DNA of 64,000 bases from Solea solea (lineage: Eukaryota; Chordata; Actinopteri; Pleuronectiformes; Soleidae), in assembly GCF_958295425.1 (NCBI RefSeq), contig NC_081143.1, positions 18,018,686 to 18,082,685 on the forward strand, written 5' to 3'. The notes under the pieces are model-generated. The model did not search any database. It saw only the letters and a program-made list of their open reading frames with translations, and had not been told where the DNA came from. The position numbers and the translations under genes are program-made. The stretch's first letter is position 1. Each line of letters starts with the position of its first letter. Positions 27,081-39,055 of this stretch are shown here, piece after piece.

Positions 27081-27165
27081 AATCTGTTTTGGAGCGAGGC
27101 TGTTTTTATTTTGAAAGTCTACACCGGAAGTGTTGCCTTTATATATTGTGTGTAATTGACTGTTT
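27081..27165 (+). promoter_or_regulatory. rab3d: Probable rab3d promoter
   Basis: An ETS-type ACCGGAAGT lies at 27123-27131 and a TATA-like TTTATATA follows at about 27139. Both are just upstream of an exon-like segment ending at a good donor (27296). Placement is inferred from motifs only. Confidence 0.4.
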
Positions 27166-27296
27166 TTCACGGTGGCTACCCCCAGTGACAGGCACATGCA
27201 CAACAGCCTGGATATCAGGGAATAGGAGCTTCCGACATCAGCGCACACCCATCCAACGGCGCAAGGGACTGAAGAAGCGCACAGACTTCATCCAAG
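27166..27296 (+). other. rab3d: Inferred noncoding first exon of rab3d
   Basis: The rab3d start codon is the first codon of its exon, so a spliced 5' UTR exon must exist upstream. The segment ending CATCCAAG|GTCAGT at 27296 has a usable donor and lies below a promoter-like region. Intron 1 would then be 4.8 kb. Confidence 0.45.
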
Positions 27297-30200
27297 GTCA
27301 GTTACACTTTTATTCACTGTGTTGTTGTTGTTTCTTCTTCTGTAAAGCAGCAGCAGGGCGGTTTTGTTTCGTGTCACCAGGTTGTGCGAGTTACCGTGTG
27401 GTGAGACTGTACGCAAATTGGGTTAAGTGTTAATGCAAAGTGGCAGCTGAGTGCTTTGTACTTTTATAATTACATTGTGTCAACAAGTGCCATGAGCCCA
27501 CGTGACCCGGTAGAAATAGGAGCCTGGTTTTATCAAGTGCACTCTCACCTTTCCATCAAGTTAAACTTCCCTGAAGAGTTTTCCACACAAAAACTGGTAA
27601 ACTGGTAAAATCATTCAGTGTTACTCACTTGTATTAGTGTCTGTGTGAAGGTTATTTTATCTTCAGTGTCCGAGCTTCAGTTCAGACCTGGAGAATCCTG
27701 TGACAGTGAGGTGAAATGTCTTCATTAAAACCTAATCTAGCAAGTCCAGCCTTTATCTACACCCTTGTTTATTTGTGATATCTAATGTTCAGGCATGGAT
27801 GTTGTTGTTTGGCTGTGCTTCCTGACTTTTTTCTTTTTTTTTCTTAACCTTTTTTGGACTTGGAAGTGGTTGTGCACTCACAGGGAATCGCTCTGAAAGT
27901 AGGGAGGGGGGGTGGAGGGGGATGATGGCTCAGCTTCCTGATGATGCAGAAAGAGAGGCAGAGGTTTGGATGGATGACAGGAGCGATTGCAAAGACAGAT
28001 GAAAATGTGTGTGTGTGTTGGAGAGGAGAGAGAAGGAAGATGAATAGGTCTGTGGGAGTGACAGTGGGTGAATGAATGGTCAGACGCATGATGGATGAAA
28101 TATCCAATGTTGCAAAGGATGGAGGGGATCTATTGGCCCTCACCCACCACTCATCGTCCACTGATCCCATAAGTTGTACAAATGTGCCAGTGGGTGAATG
28201 ATAGAGGGGGGAAACTGTTTAAAAAGCAAACGCCAGCATGATTCATATCACAGAGGTGAAACTTAAACCGGGTTAAGGAAGGAAAAGTGACCAATTTTTT
28301 TGAATGAAAAGCTGCTCAGCTGATGTTTGGATGACAGTCAATTCTCAGCTAATTTCCTCTGATGTCTGGAAATATGGTTGTAATGCTAAGCTTTTAGCAG
28401 TCAGGGGTAATCCCCAGCCTGACAGCTGCATGATGTAACTGGATTTAATACCAGACGCTTAAAGAGTTTTATTATTTTCTTGGGGGGGTCTTTAATCACT
28501 TACCTTACTCACCCACAAATGAGGTCATCAATCCGTGCCTATGGAGTTCACTACAATTCTCTCATCGTCTAGAGTTGACTCTCAAAGATCTTCTGGCCTG
28601 GAGAGACGGGGCCTTGAACCTGACTGGATCAGATATCATATTTGTCATTTTAAAAAAAAAACAGTCCCAGTTTCATGCAAAATAAAACTCATAGGTAGTT
28701 TGAACTGGACTAAATGTAGCCACAGTAATGTAGGTACACTTGTTATGGTACATATATAATGTTTTCAGGAGTTACTCCCCCATATTTACTGAAATTACTA
28801 TATCCTGTCTGTCACATCCTCTGATGAACCCGCCCCCTCAGTGCCACACCTACAGTACACTATACTATATATATACATATGTATATATATATAACTGCTG
28901 CCAAAAAAAGAAATAACACAAAAAAGATGAATTTCAATTATTTAAGAGCTATTACTTTTTCACTATAGCTTCACAGGCATCCCTGTCCTCAAATATATGC
29001 AGTAATGTGTCTCGAGACCAATACATAATATTATCTAATGCCAGTTTTTATTTTAATGATAAATAAATTGATTCTAATAATTATTATTTATTTATTTATC
29101 CATTCACTCTCAACTATTTCTATTATCACTGTTGTTTATAGTAACACATGAACAGGTAACAAGTTTTATTAGAAGTTGTTTTTAAACAAAAAAAAGAAAG
29201 AAAAGAAACTGCTCAGAAAGAGTGAACTTTTTTTTAAATCTCAGACCCTCAGATGTTTCTTTTATGAAAGTTTGCCCTGATATATGAAGCAGTATAACCT
29301 TTAGTTTAATCTTTCAGGCTGGTGCATAATGCAGCGAAAATAAGTTTTTAATGCGTCAACATCTCTTGTGCAGTGAAGTCTACGGACAAAGAAACTTGCA
29401 TCCAAATCAGGGCTGTGTATTTTCTCATGTTTTATCTGGTGCGTAGTGAAAAAAACAACAACAAAAAAAACACTTTTCAAACTGAAAAATTTTTGTAATT
29501 ATTTCCTGCTGTTCTCATTATTTCTTATCTGTGCCACTGAATCACAGCAGTCTGTATCAAATGGAACTCTTCTCGCCTGCGTATGTGATTCATCACTTGA
29601 CATATTTGCTGCTTGTATGGTATGCCGTACATGTAAATTTATCCTGCGAACGCTGGACTCCCGCCTTCAGCAGTACCTAGTAAATTGATTTTTTTCCCCA
29701 TCCCTTCTCACTGTGCTGTCTGCAGCGAGACAATAAAATCAGATTGTATCAATTTGAAAGGGAAATAACGGTGGAAAATCAATATGTGGCGGTTATATCA
29801 TCAATGTTGATATTGTAGCTGGGAAAAAAAAAAATCAATACAGGACAAAGAGAAACGGTGTTATTATTCTGTGAATGTCCCACTTCCTAGAGGTTTCTAT
29901 ACTGGATTCGGATCAGGTGACTTAACAATGTTGCAGAAGCTAGTGTGAGGCGAATCCTTCATTATCCTCTCTGTAAGTAGCCATTAGAAGATGGTGAACT
30001 GTTAAACTGTTACAGTGGCGCAGCCGACAAGGTGTAACATCCAGCCCTGACTGATTGTTATTAGGAAACTCCAAGTCTGTGTAAAAAGAAAACACTATGC
30101 CCACACTATTACACCATCACCAGCAGCCTGGTTTGTTGAGACAAGGCAGGGTGGGTCTATTGATTCATGCTGTTGAATCATGTTGCCATCTGCAGCCTCA

Positions 30201-30603
30201 GCAAATATCCACATTCATTTGATCAGAATATGTTTGTCCATACTTCTGTTTCCACTGCAGCGTCAGACTTCTGTCGCTGTGTGTGACAGGAGTGTAATCA
30301 GATGTGGTTTTCTGCTGTGGAAGTCCCACCTGCCCCATGGTTCCATTGTGTTCTCTGGCATGTTTTTCCTTTCACCACAAATGGCGTTCATCTCAGTTAT
30401 CTTGGCCTCTCTGTCAGCTCTAACCTCTGAGTGTTCTCCTCCACAACACATTTGTGTCCACAGAAGTGCTGCTCATTGTTATTATTTGCAAGTGAAATGC
30501 AAAATACACAGTAGCAGGTTTGCCCAGTGAAGCACACAGAAGCTGATGTTTGTATTAGAGTAATTGGACTGTTCCCGTACCTACTCCCATTATATGACTG
30601 CAC

Positions 30604-31202
30604 CAGTGGCGGTTGCTGGTCTTTAAAGCAGGGGAAGGGCATTTCAGGCCAAATGAAAATGGTCCATATCGTTGAGCAAATAACAAGACAACCAGCTATT
30701 TGTCTACAGACTTCCCTCACAAAATCTAAGGCAGTAAAAGCTCTGCTGTCGTGTAGGTTACCGCAATGCTGTCAATGAAAAAAACGGTTGCGCCTTTCAG
30801 ACAGTTCCTCCAATCCTCATGTAGAAGCCCAGCGTCTGCACCCGCCCACTGTTCCGTTGACCCCCAGAGAAGCTGAGCTTCCCTGGAAGTGACATTTTTT
30901 CCCGCATTTCAATCACCATCGAGCTCAGCGCAGTGAAAAAAACCCTATTCTGTGTCGTCCCATAGAGAACAGCTGAAGCTGAGCTTCAAGTGGTTTTAAT
31001 GCGGAGGCTGTTACGGGAATACGAAAATCACGTAAGACGATCCGGCATCCGTGATAAACGGCTGATTCTTAACAAACTAGTGGCGTATAATCACGTTCTA
31101 ATCACGTTCTTTTGTACGGAAATGTAAATACAACACAGTACATACACAGGACATTTTAGAGGAAGCCGAGCTTCCCTTGTTGTCTTAGAGCAATTACCAC
31201 TG
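30604..31202. mobile_element. Nonautonomous hAT element in rab3d intron 1 with perfect 8-bp target duplication
   Basis: The element starts CAGTGGCGGTTGCT and ends with the inverse AGCAATTACCACTG (11 of 14 matching). It is bounded on both sides by the identical octamer GACTGCAC (30596-30603 and 31203-31210). An 8-bp duplication with CAG-starting inverted ends is the hAT signature. The 599-bp body has no transposase frame. The motif GAAGC[T/C]GAGCTTCCCT occurs near 30870 and again near 31162. Confidence 0.88.
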
Positions 31203-31214
31203 GACTGCACCAAA

Positions 31215-31740
31215 CTTCACTCACTCGTTCGTCCATCAGGTTGATGATGACCATGGTATTTCTCAGTTTTACGGCTTTTAATGGGTGTGCAGATGACTAT
31301 GAAGGCCAAAGTGAGCCCGTAATTGGCACACTGGACAGGTCAGAGAGGATGTAGAGCCCTGAGGTGCAGGCACAGTGTCTTTCTTGGCAGACTTGCGGTG
31401 TTGCCTCTTCAACCCAGCACAGGATCGTCTCCTACTCTCACTGAGGACTGCACCTTCCTCGACTGTTCTTCTCCAGGCAGGCCAGTCCTGGACTAGATGT
31501 TCCCAGTGTTTGAGGTCAATATCAAAGCTCTTCAAAGAAGACTTCAGTGTATCCTTGTAGTGCTTTTTGGGTCCACCTTGTGCTCTTTTGCCATATTTCT
31601 GTTACTGTTCTGGCAGTCTTGTAGAGGACATTCTGGTCACATGGCCAGTCCATCTAAGCTGTGCCTTTGCAAGCAGTGTGGGGATGCTGGGCATATTGGA
31701 CCTGCCAAGGACTTCAGTGTTAGGTTTTTCACAAAGATAA
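31215..31740 (-). pseudogene. 3' fragment of a LINE (non-LTR retrotransposon) reverse-transcriptase ORF, degenerate
   Basis: Read on the minus strand, 31740 to 31278 encodes a typical LINE ORF2 C-terminal region: LLAKAQLRWTGHVTRM, then a kinase-like-looking YKDTLKSSLKSFDID segment, then LVQDWPAWRRTVEEGA, ending in a zinc-knuckle CPVCQLRAHFGLHSHLHTH and a stop. An in-frame stop just after RLPEQ marks it as dead. The polymerase core and 5' part are absent, as is usual for 5'-truncated insertions. The LINE family is not determined. Confidence 0.75.
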
Positions 31741-32082
31741 ACAGAGTGCTGTTGTCACATCACTGTGTTTTTGTCTTTTTCTTCTGTAGAGCGCTGTAAC
31801 AGATGATTTCCATTATCTGTGGATGCTTATTTATTTTGTCATTGAACTGACTAATTATTAGAAGAGTTGACAAAAAAGCTTTCCAGATGGTTTCCCTTGG
31901 CAACATATTTAATTGAAAAATAAACAACCCAAAAGATGCTGGGCATTATTTTTGAATAACTGTTATAAGCCCTGGGATTTCACACAACTATTTTATCCTT
32001 GTTTGTTTTTACAGGATTCTGTTAGAGATGTGACTTTTTTTATGACTAAGTTTCACAGTCTCTTCATGAAGTGTGAAAGCCC

Positions 32083-32116
32083 TCTCTCCTCTCCTCTCCT
32101 CTCCTCTCCTCTCCTC
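32083..32116 (+). repeat. (CTCCT)n microsatellite serving as polypyrimidine tract
   Basis: About six CTCCT pentamers lie 10-40 nt before the rab3d exon 2 acceptor (AG at 32124-32125) and supply its polypyrimidine tract. Confidence 0.85.
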
Positions 32117-32125
32117 ATTTAACAG

Positions 32126-35100
32126 ATGGCGTTAGCCAGAGATTCGGGGACAAGCACGGACCAGAAGGATGCAGCTGACCAAAACTTTGACTACATGTTC
32201 AAGCTGCTGATCATCGGCAACAGCAGCGTGGGCAAGACCTCCTTCCTGTTCCGCTACGCAGACAACTCCTTCACTTCAGCCTTTGTCAGCACAGTGGGCA
32301 TTGATTTCAAAGTGAAAACTATCTACAGGAACGAAAAGAGGGTCAAACTACAGATCTGGGTGAGTGACTGAATATAATCCACACACTGAAGCAGGATTAA
32401 TGTCTCTGTGTGGATGATTTAGTCTCTTCTCACAGGAAAATCAAGTCAATACAATATATGAATTTGCATCTCACCACTGCATCCATATTTAAACTTTCAG
32501 TAGCCGTTGTGCTTTTAAAGTTGAAAACACTTTTTAGATAAAGTAGTATTTGTTTCCATTGAGCAAAAAGAACATTTAAAATTAAAAACTCAGCATGAGT
32601 CTTTCAGAGAGAGATAGTTTCTGACATCTCTTTTTATCGCTAAAATAAGAACATGAGGTCTTTGCCTTGTCCTGTACCGAAAAGACTCTCATAAAAAAAG
32701 TTTACCTTTACACACACACACCACCGAGTTTCTCCCACAGCTGATAAGACTAAGGCAGACTCGGTGAGATATTTGCTTAGTGCAAACGTCAGCAGCAGAC
32801 AAACAGAGTTACAGTCTGACCTTATTTAACTCTAATTAACAAGGCTCACAGCCACTGAGAGCACAGAGCGTAAAAACCTGATTTCTGTAGTTTTAAATAT
32901 ACTGTGACAGAAATAATCTTCTTACTCGGCTCATACTTTAAATAGTCTTAAGGCCAGTTTACCTTTCTGCACATGTTTAATTGTACAGTACCCAAGCCAT
33001 ACAGTCTATCTGTAAATACAGATACTCGTTGACAGTAGATCTAATATTTGTGGAACTGAAAACAATATAGAAGCTGTGAGGCTTTGTTTACAAAGAACAA
33101 TTAACACTTCATTAAGTAAATGGACAAAACTGTCCCGCTATATCAGAAAAGCCATACATGGAACTCACAAGTACAGTATTTTTGAAAGAAGATGATGGCA
33201 AATCAAACCCAAAAACTCAAATCAAACCCCCCCCCCCCCCGTGAAAAATCTCTACACGCTGTAAAGCACAAATAAAATAGTTCAGCCTTTTAAAATGCTG
33301 CAGTCTCTTTAATGTCGGATGTGTAATTTAGTGGAGGCACTTTAAAGGCATCTGGCACGGGAGAGGTTTAAAAAAAGCCAGCTTTCACCTGAAGGCAATG
33401 ATTTTGAAAGCTTTGTTACACAACGCAGACTGTTTAGCCTCACCCCATTCCCTAGATTGCCCTCTTACATGCTGCTGCCTGTCATGTATGTGGCACAAAC
33501 TCATTTCTCACTCCGTGGAGTTAATGACAGTTGATGTTGAACACTGTCCCCAGACGGCAGCCTTCATGAAAGATGCATGGGCTGGCGCCGCTGGAGCCCA
33601 ACAATGTGCTTACAGCGCAGACTGACACCGAGGACCGATCTGTTACCGAGCGTTAGTGGAAAGCGAGGACGTATATTAAAATAACACATCTTCTTATTTA
33701 TTTTAAGTTTAATGTATTCAGCTAAGCAGCGCGCCTCTGCCCAGCTTAGCAATGATGCAGTTGCTTAATTTTACATGAGGAAGGTGCCAAGTCCAAGTTA
33801 AGTGTTATTGGCTGCTGTGCAACTTGAATGGGTTTCATGGGGGCATTAAAACAAGTACAACTGATTTTATAACAGCCCTGCACCAACACTGAGCTCATAC
33901 AGAGGTTTGAGACAGTGAGAGCATCTCATACTGTGACCCCCACAGTACAGTTCCTTTGACATAGTATACGATCGTTTGACCTAAACCTTTACATTTTGTT
34001 CTTTTTTTCTTTTTTTTTTATCAGGGAAGCACATTTGAGCCTTTTAGTTCTCAAAGTCGTATTTATTGATGCAACTTTAATGGGTGTGCAACATCATTAT
34101 CATTTAATGTCTTACTAGTTGTCCCATAACCCTACATAAAGAGCATAAAGAAGAAACAGCATCACCCGAGTTTATATTTGTCCCTTGAGGCTTAGCGAAA
34201 AGTACCAAACACACACCCTGGTGTATTTACAGGGTGTGGCAGCGTCGGCATATGATGTGAGGTGGTAACGTTGTCTGTGCAAAGAGAGTTCATTAAACAT
34301 CTTTCCTTCTCAGGAAGGACAAGTTTTTTTTGTTTAATTCCCTCAGGGAAAATAAAAAAAATGCAACATTTGCCTTAATAAGTGCTTTGTCTTTGAGGGA
34401 TCGTGTTCTATCTGTCAGAAATTGAATTCCAGCTTAGTTGCCAGTTGCAATTTATTATTTCTTGTCACCCAGTCATCATCAGGGGACTTCTCTGAATTCC
34501 CAGGTTCACAAACCGCACTGTGTGTTTTTGCAGGACACGGCCGGGCAGGAGCGTTACCGGACCATCACCACTGCGTATTACAGAGGAGCCATGGGATTCC
34601 TGCTTATGTATGATATCACGAGCCAAGAGTCGTTCTGCGCCGTTCAGGACTGGTGGGTACAGCTGTAAATATACAGTACATATGTGTAGTCACTGTAAAT
34701 AAGAAGACAAAGATAAATAAATAAGTATGTGGGATTAGTATGTTGTAAAACTAGAATAATTATAATTATTATCTTTAAGTGCGCAACAAGTGCATTATTC
34801 TATCAGTCCTTGATAGAATAAATAAACACACCATCTAATAAAAAGCAACAACCTTCCAGTGCAGTACAATAAAAAAACAGTTAAGAAAATCTGTTGTAAG
34901 AAACCAGGCACCGAGATAAAATCAGAATAGGATTTCTGATAAAAGTATGTCTTTCCACTATATAGTACCGCCTCGGCTCACTTTGCCTCCGCTCGGCTGT
35001 ACACGGTTTGGTTGTTTTTCCATTGCTATAGCACCTCCTCAACGTGGGCGGAGTCATCACAGCACGGCTGCATGAAACTGCCGTGACTTTGCAACACAGG

Positions 35101-36552
35101 CAAACTAGTGACTTGTAAAGCGGTTGTTTTCGATGTACTGAATCATTAGAATCAGAGTACAGCGGCAGGGTTTGTGATGCGTCTCACAGCTCACGATCGC
35201 AGGCTTTCAGCAGTGCTGTCGTTAAATACACCAGACTCCTCCTCCTGTTAAATGATGAGATTTTAGACATTTCCTTGCTAAATGTTGGAGATTAACCCAC
35301 GTTTCCAGGATTGTTGAGTTTGTTTTGATTTGTGTGCCTCTTCCTGTGACGGCACTCTGACCAATCAGGGCACGGCAGTCTGACGACGTCATGCATAGTA
35401 TCGGCTGAGCTTGCTTGGAACCTCGCCCGGAGCAAGTACTAAAAAAAGTACCTGGTACTTAGTAGTATTGTACTATTAGTACTATTGCTAATGGAAAAGC
35501 AAAATAACCGGGTGTGCTGAGTCGAGTCACGCTAGTGAAAACACAGATTTAATCTCAGACAGTCTTATATCCTCAGGCTGGTCGTTCCAGGGCCTCAGGG
35601 GCCCTGATAGCAAAGGCTCTGTCTCCCTTACTTTTCATCCTGGACTCTGTAGTAGAGAGAAGGTCTTTGTCTGCAGATGTGCTGGTGCATCATTTATTAA
35701 AAAGATTTAAAAATATTATCTGGAGCCAGGCCATGGAGCGCTTTAAAAACAATTAATAATCCTGGAATCAATTCTAAGCCAAGGCAAGAAAAAATGCTGC
35801 ATAACACTTTACATGAATACATAATACATATGCTTAGTGTATGAATGCAATTAGACATTAATGTTAATTTATGGATAGAAAAGAAGATATTTGTATAAAG
35901 AGGAAATCAAATTTATTTTACAAACTAACTAGAAGCGTTACCTTAACCTTTGATATGGTACCATATACTGAAATTATTCAAGGGTGAGTATTTAAAAATA
36001 TTCTTAAAGACGAGCGCGCTACAAAGAACACTAGTTTTGCTCAATGTTGTGAAGAGACACGTGGTCACAGCAGGACAGGCTCTCATGGACATGTGGTGTT
36101 GGCGTTTCCCAGGGCAACTCAGATCAAGACGTACTCGTGGGACAACGCTCAGGTCGTGCTGGTCGGCAATAAGCTGGACTTGCAAGAAGACAGGCAGGTG
36201 CCAACTGAGGACGCCCAGAGACTGGCTACAGAGCTTGGTTAGCATGTGTACACTCACACACACACACTCTCAGAAGCGCTTTTTTTTTATCACATACACA
36301 CCAAGAACAAACAGACCCGCATAATTAGCAGTAAGTCCCTCTGGTTTCCGTCTCTCGACTCTCTCCTCAGGCTTCCAGTTCTTCGAGGCCAGCGCCAAAG
36401 ACAACATCAACGTGAAGCACGTCTTTGAGAAGCTGGTGGACATCATCTGTGAGAAGATGAACGACGGCATGAACGGTGACGCCGGTCTGTCGGCCACTTC
36501 CAAGGGGGATGGGCTGAAGGACACGCCCAGCCAGGGTGGCTGCGCATGCTGA
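32126..36552 (+). CDS. rab3d: Ras-related protein Rab-3D, complete
   Basis: Exons 32126-32359, 34534-34652, 36113-36237 and 36371-36552 (TGA 36550-36552) join in frame to 219 residues, the same length as human RAB3D. GTPase motifs are intact: P-loop GNSSVGKT (31-38), switch I with Thr56 in [15 protein letters not shown] (79-84), NKLD (137-140) and EASAK (165-169). The tail GGCAC ends in Cys-Ala-Cys for double geranylgeranylation. Rab3 proteins sit on secretory granules and regulate docking and exocytosis; Rab3D is the form of exocrine and mast cells. The Rab3-specific N-terminus [14 protein letters not shown] identifies the subfamily. Assignment as 3D rather than another Rab3 rests on the C-terminal region and on the neighbouring PLPPR2/TSPAN genes. 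The ATG abuts the acceptor TTTAACAG. Confidence 0.95.
34952..35540. mobile_element. MITE in rab3d intron (GTACCTGGTACT-type)
   Basis: The left end TTTCCACTATATAGTACC and the right end GTCACGCTAGTGAAA are diverged inverted repeats. The similarity continues inward (GTTTTTCCATTGCTA on the left, TAGCAATGGAAAAGC-like inverse on the right). An internal AGTACCTGGTACTT palindrome near 35445 is typical of a widespread teleost MITE. No transposase frame is present and I saw no clear target duplication. Confidence 0.65.
35560..35790. repeat. Retroposon-like repeat fragment
   Basis: It contains phrases common to fish SINE/LINE 3' ends (GGAGCCAGGCCATGGAGCGC, TTTAAAAACAAT, TGGAATCAATTCTAAG). A related diverged copy is at 39800-40000 in a tetraspanin intron. 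The family is not assigned. Confidence 0.5.
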
Positions 36553-37170
36553 GAGCTGATGATGGAATTTCATTGACTGCTGTTCCACATCTACTCTCAC
36601 ACACACACACACACACACAATTAATTGCCAAAAAACCTGTCATTGTGAAGATACTGCAATATGAAAGCTTGATTTTTCAGATTTTTTCTGTTGTTGTTGT
36701 TGCCGTCTCTCATCTTGGCGGCGTCTCCAGTGCTTCCGCATCATTTGAGTGTGACTGTTACACTGAGATGTCAGAGAGCTGTGTTTAGCAGCGGTGCCTT
36801 CTGCCCTACGCCTTTACTCTTTTATTTCTTGCTGAGCAGGTGAGTGAGTGAGTGAGTGTACACCTGTTGCAGGGGAGGGATGTGTACTAAAGGAGGCATG
36901 AACCAAAATCTGCAATTTACTTGTGTCTTGCTGCCCCCTTGTGGGCGTCACCTAAAAATGCTTCACTCCTTGCCCACACTTTATGTCAATTCCTGGTCTC
37001 TGTGTTTAAATCAGTGTTTTAGAGGGATGTTGTTGTTTTATTTTAATTTATACTTTTTTTTCTTTTTTGTACTTGTGTTATGGTTAATGCTGGTCCATTG
37101 TTTCCTTTTGCCAGGTGTATTCTGTCAGTCTATAAAAGTTTAAATTAAAAGACTTGGATCAATATGTGTG
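36553..37170 (+). other. rab3d: 3' UTR of rab3d
   Basis: A (CA)n run follows at 36599-36619. An ATTAAA signal at 37144-37149 gives a likely poly(A) site about 20 bp later. Confidence 0.55.
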
Positions 37171-37640
37171 GCGTTGGTTTTCATTTGTAAGATGTGACAT
37201 TCTCCCCCCCCCCCCCCCCACATTACTCAACAACACTAATAAACATTAGTGTAACATTGATAAGTTTCCGCGCAGTGTTGACGTCAGTAATTAATCACTT
37301 TAAATAGGAATCAATAACATCATTAATTTTATCCCCAAAGAGTTTTTTTCCCCATCTAGTAGCAAATGAAATATTCAGTGTGGTTTATATTTATGTTCAA
37401 TTATTCAATTCCCTGGATTGGATCCTTTTTGTGTTTTTTTCATTGATGCATCATCACAATTTTATTTTGGCCATGAGCTGTTTGGAAACTTTTGAGTCAT
37501 AAAAGTTTCTATTTTTGAAGGGACTTTGGACACAGGAAATGTCACGTTCACTGAAAACAAGGTCAGTGATGTAAGGTATGAACTCCCATTTTCCCCCTGT
37601 ATCTCTGTGTGTGTATGTGTGTGTGTGTGTGTAAAATCCT
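37171..37640. other. Short intergenic gap rab3d to tetraspanin
   Basis: A poly-C run lies at 37204-37219 and a GT tract at 37608-37632. The rest is AT-rich with no coding signal. Confidence 0.5.
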
Positions 37641-37726
37641 GTGTGAAGATAAAAGGGCATGTGAGAGCCTCGTTGAGCACACACTCCTGATCGATCAGAC
37701 CTCAGACGGACATCACCGCAGCACAG
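37641..37726 (+). promoter_or_regulatory. Probable tetraspanin promoter and noncoding first exon
   Basis: A TATA-like GATAAAAGGG at 37648-37657 precedes an exon-like segment ending GCAGCACAG|GTACGA at 37726. The next exon begins at 39028, 28 nt before the ATG. Start site estimated near 37678. Confidence 0.45.
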
Positions 37727-39055
37727 GTACGAGCCTCATGGATTTTTAAGACTATTTTCAATGAAAAATATGAAATATGAATGAACGCCATGTACGCAAC
37801 AGTCGACAATCTTGATCTAAAGACATTTAAATTATAATTATAGCAAATTAAAGTTTAATATGTTCCAGCTTCACCATGTTCTACCTGTACGAGTTCATAC
37901 AGCAAAACAGAGAACACAGAGATTAGTTATGATAATATATGTGCATACATTTAATTTGTTTATCAGAGATTTATCTTTTGATGTAAAACAAAACTTTAAC
38001 AGTTTAGTATAACTACTAACACTCTGAATGACCTGAGTATTGTTCATGTTTTCTTTAACATCACATACACTGACCAACCCCAACATTAAAACAGACAACT
38101 GACTTTGAAGTTGTGGCTCATCCTCAGCAATTATTTATACCCTGTTTCAAAAGAGGTCATTCTGAACCACAGTGCGATTTTAAACTGATGTTGTGGGGTT
38201 CGGTCATTGTCCATTTCCATCTGGCTTGAATCGTTTACATTCAAGTAGAATAAGTTGCCTTAAATACTGTTGTATTCAGACAAACGTCATGTGGATTTGC
38301 TAAATATTTTACAGCCTCTTGGAAACAAGGTAACTGTTGCCAAGTAGGCTTTGATGTCTGTTATCGTCAAAGCTGCAATAAGGAAGAGAAAGATCAATAA
38401 CTATAAAACTGACCTGTGATACACCCGGCAGATGGAAATAAAGTTGAGGGCAAGGGTGTGTGTGTGTGTTTTATGGTTCTGAGCTCATGGCTTTGCTATT
38501 AATGATAAACTCATCACAGCACCTAGTTATGGGAAACCTCTTTATGTCTCTTTACAGTAAACGATTCACAGTGATAACGAGAACAAAGTTATAATGAAAC
38601 ACGCTGAAATGGCTTTACGCTGAAGAGAGCACAGGTTCATAGCTGGAGGAAGAGAATCTGTTGAATTTAATTCAGACGAGTGTGTGGTGATTCTGTGTTT
38701 AGTCTGAATGCAAGAACATTTTAAAAACGACTGATTTCATACTCTAACCGAAACCCTGGATTACGTCACAATGAAAGACTAAGCCCCCCCCTTCTCTTCT
38801 CTTTTCCTGCCATTTGCTGTGGTTAATGTGTAACCAGAGCAAATGCCATTCAACCCATGTTGGTGTTTGTTTGTGTAGAGTAAAAATGATTCTATCTTTT
38901 CGAGGTGAAATATCCATCCAAATGTCCTGAGCAATAAGCAAGTCTGACTAATATACACTGGATTGGTTTTCTGTTGAGCTGAACTAACCAACTATACATT
39001 TCTTTCTTCTTTTTTTTTTTTTTACAGTAAGAGGAAGAAAAAACAAACCGCCAAG

